In this document: positions 15,585 to 22,321 of the stretch, in pieces
Layout of the letters: each line of letters opens with the position of its first letter
Numbering within the stretch: position 1 is the stretch's first letter
Virus record (IMG/VR): IMGVR_UViG_3300025590_000024
Span: 1-33,752 of that record
Reading direction: 5' to 3' (one strand)
DNA: 33,752 nucleotides
Source of the DNA: a virus
Made by a program: the position numbers and the translations under genes
Notes under the pieces: model-generated
What the model was told of the DNA's origin: nothing
Databases searched by the model: none
Seen by the model: the letters and a program-made list of their open reading frames with translations, nothing else

Positions 15585-16910
15585 TTAAAAATTATCTACC
15601 ATTGTCTGGTGAGTTACTTGGAAGTCAATACCAACTGTGGTAAGGATACCATTGCGGCACTTCTCCTGCTTAACAGTCTGATAGTAAACTGGTTGACCTT
15701 CCTCTTGAATCTGCCCGTTAGAGTCTCGCTCTGGTCGCTCAATCCTCCAGAAGATGGTAGCATCGTTAAAGATTGCCCGTGATTCACGAGCCTTGCCCTC
15801 CTCGTTTAGCTGTGTGCCAGAGAATGCAACGCAGCGTAGTGACTTCTGCAAACGCTGAATGCCTCCACTCATAGCAGCCACTTCCGCCTCCCGATTGCCC
15901 TTGCCAGAGCCATCCATGATTTGAATGTAGTCAACGCAAAGGATATCAATCTTGCCACACTTAGCTGCAATCTCACGGCAGCGAGTTGTCACGCCACTCA
16001 TAGATTCTGGTGAGTCAAACAAGAACAGTCGGCTGTCCGTCTCTTCCTTCAGCATATTCAAGCACTTGACATATAGCTTCTGCTTGTCTCCAGGGACTGT
16101 GTTCAGCGGCTGACGAGTGTCGATCTTAGCGTAGGAACACGCCGTGTTGTGCCACCAATCTTCCTTGGAACTCTCCAGCAAGAATGCTACAACAATCCAG
16201 TCCTTGTGCTTAAACAAGTTGTGAACAATAATTTGACGCTTTAACGCTGACTTGCCACGCGAACTTGGTGCTGCAATGATAATGTTATTATCCTTGCGGC
16301 GACGATCAATGTGTCCCAGCGTCTCCTCTAGGTGCTTCATGCCCGTGTAAACACGATACTCTTCGGGGATTCGATCCTCCTCCCCGCGAAGCTCCTTCAT
16401 CTTCTGGTCAATAAATTCTACGATCTCCTCCTTGGCTGTCTTATCATCGTCGGCTAGAGTGAGCGTAGATATCTCATTCATCGGCTCGGATATGGCAACC
16501 TTGATATCTTCTGCGGATGCTAGTGGCATCTGTAGCTTCTCCAGCATACTGCGAGTTGCGTGAATCATCTTCCTCTGAAGGAACTTGTTGCGAACATTGC
16601 GTAAAGCCGCAACCCACGTGGACGTATAAACAATTGGCAGAGCCATCATAAGTGACATTGCTGTGTCTACTTCCATTCGATCCTTTGCCATATTCGATTG
16701 AAGAACTGGCAGAACTGAAAGCTCGCTGATGTCTTGCCCAGCATCGAAGACTTGGCGAATAGATTCAAACATGACTTGATTCTCAAGCGAGAAAAACCAA
16801 TCCTTGGTTGCTCCCTCTGCAATGATCGAAGCCGCATCGTGCTGTAACATTTGACCGAGGATCGTCTGCTCGGATTGAAGGCTGTGGGGGTAATTTTCTG
16901 CTATGTCCAT
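15585..16910 (-). CDS. DnaB-like replicative helicase
   Basis: A 441-residue protein. An N-terminal helical domain (about 1-110, LQSEQTILGQML) is followed by a RecA-like motor: Walker A APSSRGKS (214-221), Walker B ILCVDYIQIM (323-332) with D327, and SGTQLNEEG (364-372) in the position of the DnaB LSQLNR-type motif. It unwinds DNA at the fork as a hexamer. The length is normal for DnaB. Its ATG lies inside the last codons of the initiator gene (10-bp overlap), so loader/initiator and helicase are coupled. No separate primase gene is seen, so priming probably uses the host enzyme. Confidence 0.9.
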   Translation of the reverse strand: MDIAENYPHSLQSEQTILGQMLQHDAASIIAEGATKDWFFSLENQVMFESIRQVFDAGQDISELSVLPVLQSNMAKDRMEVDTAMSLMMALPIVYTSTWVAALRNVRNKFLQRKMIHATRSMLEKLQMPLASAEDIKVAISEPMNEISTLTLADDDKTAKEEIVEFIDQKMKELRGEEDRIPEEYRVYTGMKHLEETLGHIDRRRKDNNIIIAAPSSRGKSALKRQIIVHNLFKHKDWIVVAFLLESSKEDWWHNTACSYAKIDTRQPLNTVPGDKQKLYVKCLNMLKEETDSRLFLFDSPESMSGVTTRCREIAAKCGKIDILCVDYIQIMDGSGKGNREAEVAAMSGGIQRLQKSLRCVAFSGTQLNEEGKARESRAIFNDATIFWRIERPERDSNGQIQEEGQPVYYQTVKQEKCRNGILTTVGIDFQVTHQTMVDNF

Positions 16911-17779
16911 TGTGGTGGTGTTCCTAGTTTTGGTTGTGGTTGATGATTCTTTCTATGCCAATCGGCAGCCCTGTCAAGCTCTCCCGAAAAATTGTTTAGC
17001 AGAGTCGCGTAGCTTTTGCGAGCGTAAGTTTCTTTTTGTGGTGCTGCGTAGAATGCTTCTATCTGTTGCCACTCCCGTTCGGTTGTTGACTTAACAATCT
17101 TCTCGGCTGACTGCCAAGCGGATAGTTCAGATTTGTCTAGAGTCCTTTCCTCTGGACGATTGAATAATTTCTCGGAACGCAACTGGTGAGCCTCCTTCGT
17201 TGGAACATAAGTAGTTTTATTATCTTCTTTTCTTCTTAACTTCTTATCTTCTTTAGATGTGGTTACTTTGCGGTTAGTTTGCTGGTTAGTTGCTGGTTGA
17301 TCTGTGGTTGATTTGCGGTTAGCTGAGTTTTTCTCGGTGCTGTAAGTGTCGTATTGACAGTCACTTAGTGAAGAATCTTGATGGTTAGTTGCTGGTTGAT
17401 CTGTGGTTGATTTGCGGTTAGTTTGCTGGTTAGTTTGCTGGTTAGCTGCTGGTTGATCTACGCTTTTATCGGGGTTGTAAGTGTCGTAATGACAGACACT
17501 TAGGATAGAAAACTTGCTGGTTACTTGCTGGTTGATTGACTGTGAGTTTACTAGCTTTTTGATGGTTGTTCTGATGGTTTGTTCAGACAGACCTAGCTGC
17601 TCAGATAGTGCCTTTCGACCCGTGACGATTGATCCGCGAGGAATATCGTAACCCTTGTAGGTTGATTCATTCCAGTTAGCCTTGAGCATTAGATGCAAGA
17701 AGACACGGACGCAATTGGTATCGTCATACCATTCCCATTCAGTCATCTTTCGATATAGTTTTATGTAAGTCCCGTTCAT
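16901..17779 (-). CDS. DnaD-like replication initiator / replisome organiser
   Basis: A 292-residue protein. Residues 1-110 match the N-terminal winged-helix domain of phage replisome organisers: YIKLYRKMTEWEWYDD, IPRGSIVTGRKALSEQLGLSEQTIRTTIKKLV, then SVCHYDTYN. Residues about 110-175 are a repeated Gln/Asn/Thr-rich linker (DQPAANQQTNQQTNRKSTT...), including a second DCQYDTYS copy, produced by internal duplication. The C-terminal part (ARKSYATLLNNFSGELDRAADWHR) is probably the helicase-contact region. It overlaps the helicase gene by 10 bp. It starts after the clearest CA-rich leader of the genome (ccacaaccacaacaataaaATG). The repeats may double as the replication origin. Confidence 0.8.
   Translation of the reverse strand: MNGTYIKLYRKMTEWEWYDDTNCVRVFLHLMLKANWNESTYKGYDIPRGSIVTGRKALSEQLGLSEQTIRTTIKKLVNSQSINQQVTSKFSILSVCHYDTYNPDKSVDQPAANQQTNQQTNRKSTTDQPATNHQDSSLSDCQYDTYSTEKNSANRKSTTDQPATNQQTNRKVTTSKEDKKLRRKEDNKTTYVPTKEAHQLRSEKLFNRPEERTLDKSELSAWQSAEKIVKSTTEREWQQIEAFYAAPQKETYARKSYATLLNNFSGELDRAADWHRKNHQPQPKLGTPPQWT
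17283..17421. repeat. Two identical 40-bp direct repeats inside the initiator gene
   Basis: Copies at 17283-17322 and 17382-17421 (start TGGTTAGTTGCTGGTTGATC on the + strand); a degenerate part-copy occurs at about 17438-17458. The core GGTTAG/GGTTGAT recurs many times around them. Such iteron-like arrays inside an initiator gene resemble the lambda O-gene origin arrangement. Confidence 0.9.
17343..17502. repeat. Pair of inverted repeats inside the initiator gene
   Basis: At 17478-17502, TAAGTGTC and GACACTTA form perfect 8-bp arms around 9 bases. At 17343-17367, TAAGTG and CACTTA form a related dyad. They lie 135 bp apart (45 codons) and correspond to the duplicated CxYDTY protein segment. 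They may be hairpins or protein-binding sites at an origin. Confidence 0.75.
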
Positions 17780-17913
17780 TTTATTGTTGTGGTTGTGGTT
17801 ATTTTTACTGCGGAAAGTTAGCGTGCCACTCGGTTAATTTACCCAATTTCCCCGCCTAACTTAAACGTTCTTTCTAGTTTATGTTATGTGTGATGAGTGA
17901 CACGCTGAAATTA

Positions 17914-18258
17914 TTAAAGCATACTCTTTACCTTTTGCCAATACTTTTCTGTAGATTTCTTTTTGTAGCCGTTCGGACCACCATTGTGTATCCTTGCTAT
18001 GTCCTCTAGGGTTGGCTCTCTCCCTAGCCTCTCCTCGGTTGCATAGCGAGCCATGTAAGCCATGAAGATCTGTATAGCTACGACCCGCTGGAATGCATCC
18101 TCATGCACCCAATCCTTCCCAGCATACTCCGCTGCATCTTGAACGTAAGCGGCGTGCATCTGCAAGCATCCGTAAGCCTTCCCGTCGTCTCCGATTTCAA
18201 AGTCGTTCCCGTTGGATTCAACCATTATAAGTGCTAGTATAAGTGTCATGTATGTCAT
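17914..18258 (-). CDS. Endolysin: SLT-type lytic transglycosylase/lysozyme domain
   Basis: A 114-residue protein made of one lysozyme-like domain. The catalytic glutamate is probably E14 in ALIMVESNGND. GKAYGCLQMH (26-35) corresponds to the G.GLxQ substrate-cleft motif, and EDIARIHNGGPNGYKKKSTEKYW (85-107) is the typical C-terminal part of this phage family. It cleaves the glycan strands of peptidoglycan. The N-terminal MTYMTLILALIM is hydrophobic and could act as part of the fold's first helix or as a signal-arrest segment. It is placed in the early arm, far from the holin-like genes. Start taken at the first ATG after a C/A-containing leader. Confidence 0.85.
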   Translation of the reverse strand: MTYMTLILALIMVESNGNDFEIGDDGKAYGCLQMHAAYVQDAAEYAGKDWVHEDAFQRVVAIQIFMAYMARYATEERLGREPTLEDIARIHNGGPNGYKKKSTEKYWQKVKSML

Positions 18259-18339
18259 TTGGTATGTAGGTAATCAAAGTTGAGAATCTAAGCGGTTCAC
18301 TCTATATCTTTTTTTAATGGGTGGGTGTATTCTAGTGGT

Positions 18340-18618
18340 ATGAAGATACTATTATTACTTTTACTCCTACCATTATCATTGAGTGCGTCAAGATCAGCCA
18401 TTGAAGTTTTGTCTGCTAGTGGGTTGGAACATTCCGTTGCTAAGGTTAAAACTATTTATGCTAACAGCGGCGACTATATTTTTTACAAGACTGCCAGTCC
18501 CTCTAATGGTATGTTGTTATTTTCGGATGATAAAGTGGTAGAGTATGATTCGGAGAAGGGAAATAAAGTAGTAGTAGCTGTAGTAAAAAGCTACAGGTCG
18601 GTTGGAAATCTTGAGTAG
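18340..18618 (+). CDS. Signal-peptide protein on the opposite strand to its neighbours
   Basis: A 92-residue protein from ATG 18340 (a GTG at 18325 is also in frame). MKILLLLLLLPLSLSAS is a clear signal peptide; the mature part (SAIEVLSASGLEHSVAKVKTIY..., SDDKVVEYDSEKGNKVVVAVVKSY) reads as a small soluble domain. It is the only + gene in the early block, is divergent from the endolysin (82 bp apart), and its 3' end overlaps the convergent 18591-18863 gene by 28 bp. Its own promoter would have to lie in 18259-18339 (TATATC near 18302 is one possible -10). Possibly an exported morphon-like gene or a periplasmic lysis factor; unknown family. Confidence 0.55.
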   Translation: MKILLLLLLLPLSLSASRSAIEVLSASGLEHSVAKVKTIYANSGDYIFYKTASPSNGMLLFSDDKVVEYDSEKGNKVVVAVVKSYRSVGNLE

Positions 18619-18863
18619 TGGTATTCCAGAGCATCTTCTGCCTGGTTCATTGCTTCTTCGCAGTCCTCGATAGCTTTAATAAGCTCCTTGTTTCCTTCTA
18701 TTGTGTTTCTTGGAGATAAGACTCCGCTTAAAATCAAAACCTCACACTCGTGTTCTAGTATTGTTAGCTCGTCGTTAATTACCTGTGCGGTCATGTCGTG
18801 ATTGTTCATAGCTAATAACTTAGCCGAGCTTGTGATCTTGTAAATGTCTTTAAAATTTTTCAT
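18591..18863 (-). CDS. Small helical unknown protein
   Basis: A 90-residue protein (MKNFKDIYKITSSAKLLAMNN...), mostly helical, with an acidic C-terminal half (ELIKAIEDCEEAMNQAEDALEYHY). Its ATG overlaps the stop of the preceding gene by four bases (ATGA), so translation is coupled. The 3' end overlaps the + gene 18340-18618. No family recognised. Confidence 0.65.
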   Translation of the reverse strand: MKNFKDIYKITSSAKLLAMNNHDMTAQVINDELTILEHECEVLILSGVLSPRNTIEGNKELIKAIEDCEEAMNQAEDALEYHYSRFPTDL

Positions 18864-19045
18864 AATTCAAATTCTTCGTTCAGCGCATCTTCCGTTTCTT
18901 GCTCTGCGCGTGTAAGCTTTCTCTCTGCCTTAAAAATATCTTTTATGCACTTTACTGCAAAGGGTTCGCTGGTCTCTCCAAGCAATATCCTTTCCTGCTC
19001 GTATGGGGCTAGTGTCCTCCACCAATAACGATTGTATTCCTTCAT
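18860..19045 (-). CDS. Small charged unknown protein
   Basis: A 61-residue protein (MKEYNRYWWRTLAPYEQERILLGETSEPF...), rich in aromatic residues at the N-terminus and charged helix at the C-terminus. The start codon directly follows the T6 tract of the hairpin at 19052-19077, so there is no room for a ribosome site downstream of the terminator. It is either read from a transcript that passes through the hairpin or starts with the stem-loop as leader. Coupled to the next gene by ATGA overlap. No family recognised. Confidence 0.6.
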   Translation of the reverse strand: MKEYNRYWWRTLAPYEQERILLGETSEPFAVKCIKDIFKAERKLTRAEQETEDALNEEFEL

Positions 19046-19077
19046 AAAAAACCGCTCTGGTTGTCGTTCCAGAGCGG
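19046..19077 (-). terminator. Intrinsic terminator of the ssDNA-binding gene, touching the next start codon
   Basis: CCGCTCTGG (19052-19060) pairs with CCAGAGCGG (19069-19077) around an 8-base loop. On the minus strand it is followed by six T (19051-19046) and then at once by ATG of the 61-residue gene. The stem and T tract are textbook; the lack of any gap to the next gene is unusual and suggests partial termination (attenuation) that lowers downstream expression. Confidence 0.8.
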
Positions 19078-19097
19078 GCTTAGCGGTTAATGGTTAA

Positions 19098-19400
19098 TTA
19101 AAATGGAACTTCTTCCTCCATAGCTTCGGACGTTTCCGTCGAACGCTTAGGTGTCTCTGAAGAAAAGCCTTCCCAGCCAAACTTCAATGCTCCATTGCCA
19201 ATGTAATTCTTCTTGGGGCGTGGGTTCATGTCTCGCTCCTCCTTGGTATGGGACTCGCTGACAGACACGACCTTCCAGTCCTCGTCTGCCGTCTCGTCGA
19301 TCCATACGTCGCAGTCAAGATACTCGCCTTTCTTGCCCTTGTATAGTCGATCTTCCGTGATCTTAGTTACGTCGATTTTTAGTGTGATTAGCTTACTCAT
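19098..19400 (-). CDS. Single-stranded DNA-binding protein (phage type)
   Basis: A 100-residue protein. The beta-rich core (LITLKIDVTKITEDRLYKGKKGEYLDCDVWID, SVSESHTKEERD, KKNYIGNG) matches small phage ssDNA-binding proteins I know, and it ends in an acidic tail closing EEEVPF, equivalent to the DDDIPF tip with which SSB proteins recruit partners. It would coat single strands during replication and ERF annealing. Unlike most early genes it has a strong Shine-Dalgarno sequence (AAAGGAGTAAAAAATG), fitting a highly made protein, and it is followed by a strong terminator. It is next to the ERF gene. Confidence 0.7.
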   Translation of the reverse strand: MSKLITLKIDVTKITEDRLYKGKKGEYLDCDVWIDETADEDWKVVSVSESHTKEERDMNPRPKKNYIGNGALKFGWEGFSSETPKRSTETSEAMEEEVPF

Positions 19401-19414
19401 TTTTTACTCCTTTG

Positions 19415-19969
19415 TTATTTGGTTTCTGTTAGTTCTCCTTTACGGATATTCTTTAGCGATTCTACGTCTGGATTTTGACGTAGGTTTACTGGAATGCTGC
19501 TCCATGCCTTGCCTAGCGCGTCAACTGTCTTAGCTCCTGCCAACTTAGCTACTGCGTCTTCCTTTGTCATCTGTGGCTTGCGCTTCATAGCTCCTTCGCC
19601 GTCATCATCTTCACTAGGCAATCCTACTGCACTTTGAAGCCCATAGCGACGAGCGTAAGTAACGGCACTACCCATTCCCTGTGGATCTGATTTAACGCAG
19701 TCTAGGAGGAAGTCTCCAGAGACCCACTCGCCACTCTCGTGTAGGATTACAGTCTCTACTCCAGCCGAGCCTTCCCCAGATACTGGAAACTGCATGAATC
19801 CAAGTCCGTGGTTGGCGAATGGTTCTTTAACGCAAGAGATCACCTCTTCCAAGTTGGCGTAGTTGCTCTTGAAGAATGGATTCTTGGCGGATTTCTTAGC
19901 TCCAGACATTTCGGCTTGAGCCTTAACAAATGCTGCTGCTAGGTTTGTGATTGATTCTGATGATTTCAT
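19415..19969 (-). CDS. erf: ERF-family single-strand annealing protein
   Basis: A 184-residue protein with the ERF core: AKNPFFKSNYANLEEVISCVKEP (about 29-50), VETVILHESGEW (71-82) and DPQGMGSAVTYARRYGLQSAVGLPSEDDDGE (95-125). ERF proteins form rings that anneal complementary single strands, used for recombination and circularisation of terminally redundant phage DNA. The C-terminal 60 residues are a charged linker and small helical tail. The SSB-like gene follows after 14 bp, the usual pairing. This supports a circularly permuted or redundant genome. The leader is CA-type (ctacatcaacataataccaatATG). Confidence 0.92.
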   Translation of the reverse strand: MKSSESITNLAAAFVKAQAEMSGAKKSAKNPFFKSNYANLEEVISCVKEPFANHGLGFMQFPVSGEGSAGVETVILHESGEWVSGDFLLDCVKSDPQGMGSAVTYARRYGLQSAVGLPSEDDDGEGAMKRKPQMTKEDAVAKLAGAKTVDALGKAWSSIPVNLRQNPDVESLKNIRKGELTETK

Positions 19970-19992
19970 ATTGGTATTATGTTGATGTAGAG

Positions 19993-20568
19993 TTACTTGT
20001 CAAGCTTATTGTTAGTGTATTGGCAACTCCCCTCAATTAGGCGTTGCAAGTTTTCGAGACCACGCCAAGCAACCCTCTTGGCTTCCTCAAGCTCCTTCTC
20101 ATAGTCGCCATCATTGTTTGCCTTCTCCATGTCAATGACGTGACGCATAAGGGCATCTCTCGAATCGGTGCTTTTTGATTTATCCCAGTGTAGCGGCTCG
20201 TCTGCGTGATGCTGCTGGTTGCCCTTGTAGCTAAGGTTTGCGACCCCCGCAAGTGCATCCGCAAAGTAAGCAATCAGACCACTATAAATCGGGTATGTCT
20301 TTCGCTCCTTGGATTCTACTGGAAGCCCCGTTTCACGTTCCTTGCTTTCTTCCTCGGTAAAGGAATACTCTCCACGGATAAGCTCGTGGCAGATATCGCT
20401 CCAGAAGGTGTATCCCTCTGGGGCTTCGACCCAATCAAAGGCTACTGCAATTGCGCTTCCGATGTCACTCGCGTGTTCGGTCATGCCACTTGGCTTCATG
20501 TTAGTTAGCGCAGCGTCCCTGTGTGCTGGCTTGAGTTTCTTTAGGTGTTGCTGTATCGTTGTGGTCAT
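19993..20568 (-). CDS. dATP/dGTP diphosphohydrolase N-terminal-like protein (DUF5664 type)
   Basis: A 191-residue protein. Residues about 93-180 (YPIYSGLIAYFADALAGVANLSYKGNQQH, then LHWDKSKSTDSRDALMRHVIDM, then AKRVAWRGLENLQ) match the conserved core of the phage family named dGTP_diPhyd_N/DUF5664, whose members include nucleotide-pool enzymes of phages with modified DNA. N-terminally, AFDWVEAPEGYTFWSDICHEL is another common phage motif. It may hydrolyse purine dNTPs to shape the nucleotide pool. No 2-aminoadenine synthase (PurZ) gene is seen in the window, so a Z-genome is not supported. Coupled to the upstream 62-residue gene (4-bp gap). Confidence 0.65.
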   Translation of the reverse strand: MTTTIQQHLKKLKPAHRDAALTNMKPSGMTEHASDIGSAIAVAFDWVEAPEGYTFWSDICHELIRGEYSFTEEESKERETGLPVESKERKTYPIYSGLIAYFADALAGVANLSYKGNQQHHADEPLHWDKSKSTDSRDALMRHVIDMEKANNDGDYEKELEEAKRVAWRGLENLQRLIEGSCQYTNNKLDK

Positions 20569-20572
20569 AGTT

Positions 20573-20761
20573 TTAGATGCTCTCTAGGTTGGTGAAAATG
20601 ATTTCGTAAATGTCATTGAAGACATCCTGTGCCTCTTCTGTGAATCCCTCGCTGCCGTCCTCACGATCTTCCCAGACCATGTGCTTGCCCATCCTGTCCT
20701 CGACTAAAGCTTCTGCTAATTCAGCGGCTAGTTTTTTATTATCCATATGTAATGTTGTCAT
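20573..20761 (-). CDS. Small acidic unknown protein
   Basis: A 62-residue protein (MTTLHMDNKKLAAELAEALVEDRMGKHMVWEDREDGSEGFTEEAQDVFNDIYEIIFTNLESI). The ATG at 20761 is preferred because it stands after a CA-rich leader (aaccaacataataaacATG); an internal ATG lies five codons later. Helical, acidic. Located 4 bp upstream of the DUF5664 gene. No family recognised. Confidence 0.65.
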   Translation of the reverse strand: MTTLHMDNKKLAAELAEALVEDRMGKHMVWEDREDGSEGFTEEAQDVFNDIYEIIFTNLESI

Positions 20762-20782
20762 GTTTATTATGTTGGTTATGGT

Positions 20783-21202
20783 TTACTTGTTTTTCAATCT
20801 TTTTCTTTCATTTCTTTCTGCTTGAGTTACCAACTTGTGGCAATCCTTGCATAAAACTCGGTAGCCCCCTTTTTCGCAGAACATACGTTTCACGACCTCA
20901 GTCCAGTCATAGCCAAGGAAAAGTTCCGCTAGGTAGGGGAAGCCTTCAAGCGGCACAACTGGCTCAATGTGATCCGCTTGCATTTGATTTTGAGGAAATA
21001 GCCCATCACAGTCGGGGCATTTGTGAAGCTTGCACTCCCGACCTGTCGCTGGATTGATTCCCTTGCCAATGCAGACATCGGCTATTGCTGCCGACCTTGG
21101 TCTCCACCTCAGAGACTTGCTGCGTAGACCAGACATTATGAAGCTACGTAGACCCGCCTCGGTCATAGTCCCTTCGCAGTATTCTTTATTTGCTTTCTTC
21201 AT
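20783..21202 (-). CDS. HNH endonuclease-like protein
   Basis: A 139-residue protein. CPDC (62-65) and CKDC (118-121) are the zinc-binding pairs, and QADHIEPVVPLEG (75-87) holds the DH of the beta-beta-alpha metal active site (D77/H78); CHKLVTQAER closes the domain. This is the compact phage HNH type. It could be a homing nuclease, but its place within a coupled gene string and its lack of a DNA-binding repeat domain favour a resident phage nuclease (recombination or packaging related). It overlaps the upstream gene by 17 bp. Confidence 0.8.
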   Translation of the reverse strand: MKKANKEYCEGTMTEAGLRSFIMSGLRSKSLRWRPRSAAIADVCIGKGINPATGRECKLHKCPDCDGLFPQNQMQADHIEPVVPLEGFPYLAELFLGYDWTEVVKRMFCEKGGYRVLCKDCHKLVTQAERNERKRLKNK

Positions 21203-21374
21203 TGTCTAAAATTGTAAGCACGCTCCCCCTTCGGTCAATCACAACGTTTAGTTTCTTGTCGTGCTTGCCTAGGAGGGAGATTGCATCGTTGCGAGTGTTC
21301 GCGTATTTAATTGCTTGCCCGACATATCCTTCGGGCATCCGTGAATGCTTGTATCTTATCTTGTGCGCTCCCAC
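21186..21374 (-). CDS. Small basic unknown protein
   Basis: A 62-residue basic protein starting with GTG at 21374 (MGAHKIRYKHSRMPEGYVGQAIKYANTRNDAIS...). Its GTG overlaps the upstream TAG by one base (TAGTG). Alpha/beta pattern ending VVIDRRGSVLTILDNEESK. No family recognised; possibly a DNA-binding partner of the HNH protein whose gene it overlaps. Confidence 0.6.
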   Translation of the reverse strand: MGAHKIRYKHSRMPEGYVGQAIKYANTRNDAISLLGKHDKKLNVVIDRRGSVLTILDNEESK

Positions 21375-21703
21375 TACTTCGGTCGGTAGGGAACTCTAAG
21401 TTTGTTAGACCAAGTGGAGTATGAGCTGTAAGGCACGCCGACCGCGCCGCACGCATCTCGACCATTCATCCCCTTGTCTCGGTATTGATTCACAAGGTCA
21501 ATGGTTGCTCGTCGCTTGACTGCATCAAACCTTCCCTCGTGTCCAGTTGGCTTTTTCTTCTGGACTGGAAATTTAAGCATATCCCCGAAGGCATTGCTCT
21601 CAATGTCCTGTTTTATCATTGCTGCCAAAACCTCAAACTTGGTTGGAACGATTTCCGATTCTTTTGATGCTAGGTATTCTACTGCCGATGTGTATTTGCT
21701 CAT
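21374..21703 (-). CDS. Helix-turn-helix-like protein
   Basis: A 109-residue protein from ATG 21703 (MSKYTSAVEYLASKESEIVPTKFE...). The frame is open to a TTG at 21778, but that region forms hairpins and lacks a start context. The C-terminal part, ATIDLVNQYRDKGMNGRDACGAVGVPYSSYSTWSNKLRV, reads as a helix-turn-helix (helix, GMNGRDACGAVGVPYSSYSTW). It could be a small transcription regulator or a DNA-binding adaptor. Its stop overlaps the next start. The fold assignment is by eye. Confidence 0.6.
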   Translation of the reverse strand: MSKYTSAVEYLASKESEIVPTKFEVLAAMIKQDIESNAFGDMLKFPVQKKKPTGHEGRFDAVKRRATIDLVNQYRDKGMNGRDACGAVGVPYSSYSTWSNKLRVPYRPK

Positions 21704-21734
21704 GTCTAATTGCCGCTTAGCGGTCTTTATTATG

Positions 21735-21830
21735 GTTAAAAGGGGTAGCCCCCTGCTTTCACCCTTAAAGCCCCTCAACGCGCTGTGAGGCGTGCTGAGA
21801 GGCTAGGGGTGACAACGGCTGGCTTTGTCT
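21735..21830 (-). promoter_or_regulatory. Structured leader upstream of the HTH-like gene
   Basis: On the minus strand, CCTCTCAGC (near 21807) can pair with GTTGAGGGG (near 21775), and further down GGGG-CTA-CCCC followed by TTTT forms a short terminator-like hairpin, 30-50 bases before the ATG at 21703. No CA-rich leader is present here. The structure could regulate the HTH-like gene; the evidence is complementarity only. Confidence 0.3.
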
Positions 21831-21835
21831 AGGGT

Positions 21836-22264
21836 TTAGTTGAATTTAATGCTAGGTGCTTTATTGCCAATATTGATGGTGGCTGTGCTAAACGGGGACT
21901 CCATAATGGTTTGCATAGCCTCCTCAATACTACTCACTCCCCAATATTCTTTTTTGTTATCTTGGTCAGTCACAACAAACGGAGCTAAGTTGAATATAGC
22001 GTGCGCCTGGTTTAGTTCTTCCATTGATTTCTTTAGGTTACTCATATGTTTTTGGGTTGGTTGGTTGGATACTTCTAGGAATTCTCTAGCCAAGCTGTCG
22101 ATCATCTCCCAGATGCCATGTGGCTCCCACTCTTCAAGTGGTTCCCACCTGTGGTCTCGGATGAAGTCCATGATTTCTTGCTCGTCTAACTCGTCGAAGT
22201 TCGATGGCAGTTCATCAGTTAGGTAATGTCTTGACGCTCTTGTGTATGCTTCTGTTTTATTCAT
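21836..22264 (-). CDS. Unknown protein, possibly a fusion of two small ORFs
   Basis: A 142-residue acidic protein. The N-terminal half (SNFDELDEQEIMDFIRDHRWEPLEEWEPHGIWEMI) and C-terminal half (MSNLKKSMEELNQAHAIFNLAPF...) look like separate small domains. The join, VSNQPTQKHM, is encoded by ccaaccaacccaaaaacatATG, i.e. a typical CA-rich leader plus an internal ATG at 22045 (a 69-residue product). The true start at 22264 also has a CA-rich leader (ccaattaaccacacgtaaaaATG). No family recognised. Confidence 0.6.
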   Translation of the reverse strand: MNKTEAYTRASRHYLTDELPSNFDELDEQEIMDFIRDHRWEPLEEWEPHGIWEMIDSLAREFLEVSNQPTQKHMSNLKKSMEELNQAHAIFNLAPFVVTDQDNKKEYWGVSSIEEAMQTIMESPFSTATINIGNKAPSIKFN

Positions 22265-22283
22265 TTTTACGTGTGGTTAATTG

Positions 22284-22314
22284 GCGAGCTGTTTCCATAT
22301 TGGAAATAGCTCGC
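22284..22314 (-). terminator. Strong intergenic hairpin
   Basis: GCGAGCT (22284-22290) pairs with AGCTCGC (22308-22314), extended by a G-T pair and TTTCC/GGAAA to an almost continuous 13-bp stem with a 4-5 base loop. It lies between 22322 (gene end) and 22264 (gene start). There is no T tract on either strand, so it may be an RNA-processing or stability element rather than a terminator. Confidence 0.5.
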
Positions 22315-22321
22315 TTGTGGT

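Noticed and set aside
20783-21202. HNH gene as part of an intron or free-standing homing element
   Set aside because: It overlaps its neighbours in a coupled gene string and interrupts no recognisable gene.
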